From the NCBI GenBank assembly GCA_946885745.1, contig CAMPGV010000006.1, positions 1 through 29,281 on the forward strand: DNA of 29,281 nucleotides, read 5' to 3'. The notes beneath the pieces were generated by a model. That model did not search any database and had not been told where the DNA came from. It worked only from the letters and a program-made list of their open reading frames with translations. Shown here in pieces: positions 25,248-29,281 of the stretch; position 1 is the first letter of the stretch, and the number at the start of each line of letters is the position of its first letter. This DNA comes from an uncultured Candidatus Saccharibacteria bacterium. Its GTDB lineage: Bacteria; Patescibacteria; Saccharimonadia; Saccharimonadales; JAEWBQ01. The translations under genes and the position numbers were made by a program.

Positions 25248-26385
25248 CTTCGAATGTATCAAGCGTCGTCTCGATATCATGCGTACGAGCAATCTCTAAA
25301 CTCGCCTGGCCATACTTCTTCTGCAGATCGGCATCACTCACAACTTTGACAAGTGAGCGGGCAATCTGCTCGACGTTATCTTGCTCGCAGAGGTAGCCAT
25401 TTGTCTCGTTCTGGCACAATTCACGAAGTGCACCAGCATCAACGGCAACAACCGGACGACCACTTGCCATCGCTTCTAGTGTCGCGATACTCTGCAACTC
25501 AGCAGGGGAGGGCATACAGAAGACCGTTCCAACCTTGTGAAGCGCCACGATATCTTCATCACTAACGCGGCCCGTAAAGGTTGTGCTATGCACAATGTGC
25601 AGGTCGTGCGCCAAGCGGCGTAGATTCTCAGCGTCCGTACCGTCACCGACAATCAGTAGATGAGCATTGGTATCTTTGTGAATACTTGCAAAGGCCTCGA
25701 GAAGCACCGAAAGGTGCTTTTCCGCATCAAGACGGCCGACGTAACTAATAATCGGTCGGTCGGTCGGAATGTGGTGCCGTTTGTACAGCTCAGAATCGGC
25801 CTGACTATCCGTAAACCGACTCAAATCAACACCGTTCGACACTGCCTTGAGTGGTATGGCCAGCTTTTCAGTCGCATCAAACATATCGATAGCGGACTGT
25901 GTTGGCATCGTCACGCAATCTGCCTTGGCGTGGAAACGGCGGCCATACTCTTTGAGCATATAGTTAATTGGCTTCGCGACCGGAGCGAGGAGCTTAAGAT
26001 TATCCATCAAGTTTTCCGGCATAGCGTGATTGGTACTAACGATCGGAATACCACTCTTATTGCCAATCTTCATTGCGGCCTGACCGATTGCCATCAGCAT
26101 CTGAATATGAATCACGTCTGGCTGGAACTCTTCAATAATCTGCTTTACCTCTTTTTGAGGACTCAAGCAAATACGGAAGTTTTGATAAAAAGGGAAGGGA
26201 ACTGACTTTGTACGCACCACTGGGTGATTGCCGTCAATTTCTTTATAGGCATGACCTTCTTGGCTTGGCGCAATTACCAAAACCTCATGGCCACGTGCAG
26301 CGAGCCCGCGTGCTAGCGTACGACTAAAAGTCGCCACTCCGTTGATTGTCGGCCAGTGCAAGTCCGACGCAATCAGAATTTTCAT
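25222..26385 (-). CDS. Glycosyltransferase family 4 (GT-B), PimB-like arrangement
   Basis: 387 residues. The N-terminal acceptor domain begins MKILIASDLHWPTINGVATFSRTLARGLAARGHEV, with a glycine-rich loop. The C-terminal donor domain contains ISYVGRLDAEKHLSVLLEAF, LLIVGDGTD and the EX7E motif in PAELQSIATLEAMASGRPVVA. This combination resembles enzymes that add mannose or glucose to diacylglycerol or phosphatidylinositol, but the acceptor cannot be set. An extended -10 (TGG TACAAT, -10 at 26400-26395) sits 9 nt before the ATG. It is divergent from the next GT4 gene and convergent with the hydrolase. Confidence 0.92.
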   Translation of the reverse strand: MKILIASDLHWPTINGVATFSRTLARGLAARGHEVLVIAPSQEGHAYKEIDGNHPVVRTKSVPFPFYQNFRICLSPQKEVKQIIEEFQPDVIHIQMLMAIGQAAMKIGNKSGIPIVSTNHAMPENLMDNLKLLAPVAKPINYMLKEYGRRFHAKADCVTMPTQSAIDMFDATEKLAIPLKAVSNGVDLSRFTDSQADSELYKRHHIPTDRPIISYVGRLDAEKHLSVLLEAFASIHKDTNAHLLIVGDGTDAENLRRLAHDLHIVHSTTFTGRVSDEDIVALHKVGTVFCMPSPAELQSIATLEAMASGRPVVAVDAGALRELCQNETNGYLCEQDNVEQIARSLVKVVSDADLQKKYGQASLEIARTHDIETTLDTFEAIYEDVSQ

Positions 26386-26394
26386 ATGTTTACC

Positions 26395-26436
26395 ATTGTA
26401 CCAGAAAGCTAGCGAACCCCTTCCACGTGGTATAAT
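26395..26436. promoter_or_regulatory. Divergent leaderless promoter pair between two GT4 genes
   Basis: Minus strand TACAAT (26400-26395, preceded by TGG) serves the gene starting at 26385 with a 9-nt gap. Plus strand TATAAT (26431-26436, preceded by TGG) serves the gene at 26444 with a 7-nt gap. The plus-strand element is the same 19-mer found before the methyltransferase at 265. Confidence 0.7.
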
Positions 26437-26443
26437 AATACCA

Positions 26444-27553
26444 ATGAAAGTCGTCTTTGATGCTCGCTATATTCGCACAGATTTTCACGATGGCATCAGT
26501 CGCTACAGCACCGAACTTGGGAAAGCTTTAGCAGACCGCCTACCCGTGACCTTTCTGATTTACGATGAAAAACAAAAAGCCTTCCTCCCCGATGAAGCAG
26601 ATACGATCTTGTTTCATGCGCCTACTTCATGGCGTGAGCCGTTTAGCAGCCTCCTGCTGAACGAATACGAACCGGATATTGTCATTTCACCAATGCAGAC
26701 CTTTGGTAGTCTAGGACGAAAATTTAAGCTCATACTGACCGTTCACGACCTTATCTACTATCGCCACCACACACCACCACGCAACCTGCCACTTCTCATC
26801 CGCATGGGCTGGCGCCTCTATCACATGAGCTACTGGCCGCAACGGCTTGCCCTCAACAGTGCAGATATTGTCATGACGGTCAGCGACACAAGCCGCTATG
26901 ATATCCAGTCTGTCCGTTTAACCGACCGGCCGGTCTTCGTGGCACCCAACGCCCCGCAGCAGCTGGCTGAACTCCTCGATACGCCCCCCGTCCACAAGAC
27001 GCGACCAACTGAACTCATCTATATGGGGTCGTCTATGCCATACAAAAACATCAGCACCCTCCTAAGAGGGATGGCTGACCTACCTGGCTACACCCTCCAT
27101 CTCCTTAGTCGCATGCCAAAGCGTCAACGGGCCGCTCTCGAGAAAATCATTCCAAAAAATGCCTCGGTTATTTTTCATAATGGTGTTAGCGATAAAGAGT
27201 ACGCCGAGCTCCTCGCCAAAGATGCTCTGCTCGTTACCGCCAGTCTCGACGAAGGCTATGGCCTCCCGCTCGCCGAAGCGCAAGCACTCGGTACTCCAGC
27301 GGTTGTGAGTGATATTCCTATCTTCCACGAAGTAGCAGGGGATGGTGCGCTTTACTTTGCACCTACAGACCACCAAGCCTTTGCAGCCTGCGTCAAAAAG
27401 GCTAGCGACCCAACCACCTACCAGCAGCTGAGCAAGAAGAGTATCGCTCACAGTAAGACGTTTACCTGGGAAAAGTCGGCTATTGCGCTTCATACTGAAA
27501 TCATCCAACTGGCCGACAAAAAGCCAGTGGTTCGCCTTGCCGACGCCGACTAG
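26444..27553 (+). CDS. Glycosyltransferase family 4 (GT-B)
   Basis: 369 residues. It begins MKVVFDARYIRTDFHDGISRYSTELGKAL, a typical GT4 acceptor-domain start, followed by LILTVHDLIYYRHHTPP. The donor domain has LIYMGSSMPYKNISTLLRG and the EX7E motif in LDEGYGLPLAEAQALGTPAVVSD. It differs clearly from the GT4 at 25222, so the two likely act at successive steps. The start at 26444 is chosen from the -10 box 7 nt upstream; the longer frame from 26342 covers both divergent promoters and is rejected. Confidence 0.92.
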   Translation: MKVVFDARYIRTDFHDGISRYSTELGKALADRLPVTFLIYDEKQKAFLPDEADTILFHAPTSWREPFSSLLLNEYEPDIVISPMQTFGSLGRKFKLILTVHDLIYYRHHTPPRNLPLLIRMGWRLYHMSYWPQRLALNSADIVMTVSDTSRYDIQSVRLTDRPVFVAPNAPQQLAELLDTPPVHKTRPTELIYMGSSMPYKNISTLLRGMADLPGYTLHLLSRMPKRQRAALEKIIPKNASVIFHNGVSDKEYAELLAKDALLVTASLDEGYGLPLAEAQALGTPAVVSDIPIFHEVAGDGALYFAPTDHQAFAACVKKASDPTTYQQLSKKSIAHSKTFTWEKSAIALHTEIIQLADKKPVVRLADAD

Positions 27554-27589
27554 GCGCGATGACCTCTGACCTTAATATGCCCGATACGG

Positions 27590-27595
27590 TACAAT
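27590..27595 (+). promoter_or_regulatory. -10 element of smpB
   Basis: TACAAT 9 nt before the ATG at 27605. A poor -35 (CTGACC, 18 bp upstream) may help. No Shine-Dalgarno site. Confidence 0.5.
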
Positions 27596-27604
27596 AGAAT
27601 AGCT

Positions 27605-28075
27605 ATGCCAAAGAAAACTACCCCAGCACCAAAGAGTATCGTCAATCGCCGTGCCAGTTTCGACTACGCACTCGACGACGACTTGGAAGTGGGCGTGGTA
27701 CTTACCGGCCAAGAAACACGTGCCGCTCGTGACGGCCATGTTCAACTTAAAGGCTCATTCGTCAGCATCAAAGACAACGAACTTTGGCTTAACAATGCCA
27801 GCTTTAGCATCAAACTCAACGAACGCGGCAAGGTAGGGGCTCGGTCTATCGACACCAGTCCACGCAAACTCCTCGCACACCGCAAGCAAATCGATGAACT
27901 CTATGCTCGCAAGCAAACCGGCATGACTATTGTGCCGCTTAGGTTTAAAACCGCTGGCCGCCATATTAAGCTTGTCATTGCCCTCGGTAAGGGCAAGAAG
28001 CGTTACGATAAGCGCGAAACGATTAAGCGGCGAGATCAAGACCGCGACACAAAGCGCGCCCTTAAAAGTTACTAA
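27605..28075 (+). CDS. smpB: SsrA-binding protein SmpB
   Basis: 156 residues, the tmRNA partner in rescue of stalled ribosomes. Visible family features are the N-terminal strand region NRRASFDYALDDDLEVGVVLTGQETRAARDGHVQLKGSFV, the middle RKLLAHRKQIDEL, and the basic C-terminal tail GKGKKRYDKRETIKRRDQDRDTKRALKSY that enters the empty mRNA channel. Length is normal. Its presence implies that the genome has a tmRNA; none is seen in this window. Confidence 0.95.
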   Translation: MPKKTTPAPKSIVNRRASFDYALDDDLEVGVVLTGQETRAARDGHVQLKGSFVSIKDNELWLNNASFSIKLNERGKVGARSIDTSPRKLLAHRKQIDELYARKQTGMTIVPLRFKTAGRHIKLVIALGKGKKRYDKRETIKRRDQDRDTKRALKSY

Positions 28076-28085
28076 AATGGGAAAA

Positions 28086-28115
28086 CCCGCCAGGGCGCAT
28101 GAGCGCCATGACGGG
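28086..28115. other. Hairpin between smpB and the 95-residue gene
   Basis: CCCGCCAGGGCGC pairs with GCGCCATGACGGG (11 of 13 pairs, loop ATGA). A smaller GGGC/GCCC hairpin (28122-28137) covers the stop of the minus-strand gene. No T run follows on either strand, so it is not a textbook terminator. Confidence 0.45.
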
Positions 28116-28127
28116 CATAAAGGGCAC

Positions 28128-28415
28128 CTAATGGCCCGATCTCTTGTTATCCCTCACGATCACTGAGTCATCAACGGAGACAACCACAGAAAGGAGGCCT
28201 GGGCCATTTTTTCGTGGTAAATGCGTAGTGAGCTCGTCTTTGTGATTTTTGAACACAAGCGTACCTTTCGGGATCTCATATCCCGAAAGCTGCAATGGGG
28301 TCTCCACGCGTGCGCGCTGGCTGACATGCTTCGATGCCGTCGGAGCCGAGTCCTCAAAGAGGCCGAGCAGTGCGGTGCGAAAGGTTGCATTGCGTGTGTT
28401 GAGTATTACGGACAT
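28128..28415 (-). CDS. Unknown protein, 95 residues
   Basis: Not recognised. It is soluble and basic, without cysteines, and likely beta-rich (GYEIPKGTLVFKNHKDELTTHL and GPGLLSVVVSVDDSVIVRD). Support for a real gene is from signals: GGAG 10 nt before the ATG, and upstream on the minus strand TTGACC with a 17-bp spacer to TAATGT. The overlapping plus-strand frames have no comparable signals. Confidence 0.6.
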   Translation of the reverse strand: MSVILNTRNATFRTALLGLFEDSAPTASKHVSQRARVETPLQLSGYEIPKGTLVFKNHKDELTTHLPRKNGPGLLSVVVSVDDSVIVRDNKRSGH

Positions 28416-28499
28416 ACTGAGCTATCTCCATAGGTAGAAGGAACAAGACAAATAATACATTACCATATTAATAGTCTCTGGTCAATTATACGTCGATGC

Positions 28500-28505
28500 T
28501 ATACT
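28500..28505 (+). promoter_or_regulatory. Extended -10 of the exonuclease gene
   Basis: TATACT preceded by TGC, only 6 nt before the ATG at 28512, which places transcription start on the start codon. Confidence 0.6.
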
Positions 28506-28511
28506 GAAGAT

Positions 28512-29281
28512 ATGAAGATCTACTCCTGGAACGTCAACGGCATCAGGGCCGTGATCAACAAAGGCACTTTTCAGTCCTTTATTGAACAAGAAAAACCCGA
28601 CATCCTTTGCCTCCAAGAAACCAAAGCCAAGCAAGGCCAGGCCGAGATCGAACTACCTGACTACGAAGAGTACTGGAATAGCGCCGATAAAGCCGGCTAC
28701 AGCGGTACGGCCATCTTTACGAAGGTCAAGCCACATACTGTTATCAATGGTTTTATCGATGGTATCGCCGAAAAGTACGGCCTCGCCGATGACAGCTACG
28801 GCGACCCCACCAAGGAGGGGAGAGTAATCAGTGCCGAATTTGATGACTTCTGGCTCGTTACTGTCTACACACCAAACAGCAAGGGCGATCTCTCGCGCTT
28901 AAGCCTCCGCGATAAGCAGTGGGATCCAGCGTTCCTTGAGCACATCAAAGAGCTCGAAAAAACAAAGCCAGTGATTTTCTGCGGCGACCTTAACGTTGCA
29001 CATAGTGAAGACGACCTCGCCAACCCGAAGCCAAACGTTGGCAAACATGGCTTTACTAACGAAGAGCGCCAGGGTTTCCAAAACTTTCTCGACGCCGGAC
29101 TGGTTGACACTTTCCGTATCTTTACCGAAGGTAACGGCCACTATACCTGGTGGACCCACTGGGCCAATGCTCGCGCCCGCAACGTCGGCTGGCGCATCGA
29201 CTATTTCCTAGCCTCTGGGAGCCTCAAAGATCGCATTAAATCTGCATCTATTCACCCCGACATCCTCGGCTCCGACCACTG
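28512..29281 (+). CDS. xth: Exonuclease III / AP endonuclease, cut by window end
   Basis: 256 residues are visible and the frame is open at the right edge. It is a Mg2+-dependent AP endonuclease and 3'-5' exonuclease of base excision repair. Active-site motifs occur in order: WNVNGIRA, LCLQETK with the metal-binding Glu, YTPNSKGDLSRLSLR, FCGDLNVAH with Asp and Asn, the segment TWWTHWANARARNVGWRIDYF, and the final SDH with the catalytic His at the last bases. Since SDH lies about ten residues from the end in this family, almost the whole protein is present. No Shine-Dalgarno site; the -10 box is 6 nt upstream. Confidence 0.95.
   Translation, partial: MKIYSWNVNGIRAVINKGTFQSFIEQEKPDILCLQETKAKQGQAEIELPDYEEYWNSADKAGYSGTAIFTKVKPHTVINGFIDGIAEKYGLADDSYGDPTKEGRVISAEFDDFWLVTVYTPNSKGDLSRLSLRDKQWDPAFLEHIKELEKTKPVIFCGDLNVAHSEDDLANPKPNVGKHGFTNEERQGFQNFLDAGLVDTFRIFTEGNGHYTWWTHWANARARNVGWRIDYFLASGSLKDRIKSASIHPDILGSDH

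Noticed and set aside
26342..26443. N-terminal extension of the second GT4
   Set aside because: It spans both divergent promoters and the start of the opposite gene; MKVVFDARY is a typical GT4 start.
27080..27508. 142-codon minus-strand frame inside the GT4 gene
   Set aside because: It is antisense to the EX7E region and lacks a ribosome site or promoter.

Overview
The window looks like a chromosomal stretch from a Candidate Phyla Radiation bacterium, most likely Candidatus Saccharibacteria (TM7). The inference rests on pilin-like surface genes with Saccharibacteria-style architecture, an ATP synthase operon headed by a tiny membrane protein, several unrecognisable small genes, dense packing, and TGA used as an ordinary stop (the helicase gene and atpB end in TGA, which argues against the recoded SR1/Gracilibacteria). 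No insertion sequence, integrase, CRISPR array or rRNA was seen. This placement comes from gene content, not from a marker tree.

Layout. 1-1569: tRNA-Gln(UUG) on the minus strand with its own promoter and terminator, then a TrmA/RlmD-type uracil-5-methyltransferase without iron-sulphur cysteines. 1576-5836: a tandem duplication of a two-gene surface cassette (large prepilin-like protein plus membrane-anchored TPR-like protein); the second prepilin carries a ricin-type lectin inserted inside one of its repeat modules. 5824-10238: two divergent unknown genes and a 1110-residue UvrD-like helicase with a RecB-like nuclease end. 10235-10934: a 0.7-kb gap with a strong promoter, many stable hairpins, a 13-bp long-range pairing and a terminator, read here as an unidentified large structured RNA. 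10987-14091: a small unknown gene with a tRNA-dihydrouridine synthase, then on the minus strand a PlsC-like acyltransferase and a Cys/His/Cys protein that may be carbonic anhydrase-like. 14105-20633: complete minus-strand F-type ATP synthase operon (AtpI/AtpZ-like, a, c, b, delta, alpha, gamma, beta, epsilon). 20678-23459: CxxC mini-protein, glutaredoxin-like protein, ABC-F ATPase and an orphan gene. 23468-27553: envelope-type cluster with one GT2 and two GT4 glycosyltransferases and an alpha/beta hydrolase. 27605-29281: SmpB, a 95-residue orphan, and exonuclease III cut by the window end.

How genes are expressed. Twelve genes that open a transcription unit have a clear -10 hexamer ending only 6-10 nt before the start codon, often in extended TGN form. 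Their mRNAs should be leaderless or nearly so. Operon-internal genes and a minority of first genes instead have Shine-Dalgarno sequences (AAGGAG, GGAG, GAGG).

The most unusual elements are the large structured RNA at about 10270-10930, the duplicated pilin/TPR cassette with a lectin inserted into one copy, the leaderless promoter pattern, and the possible zeta-class-like carbonic anhydrase.
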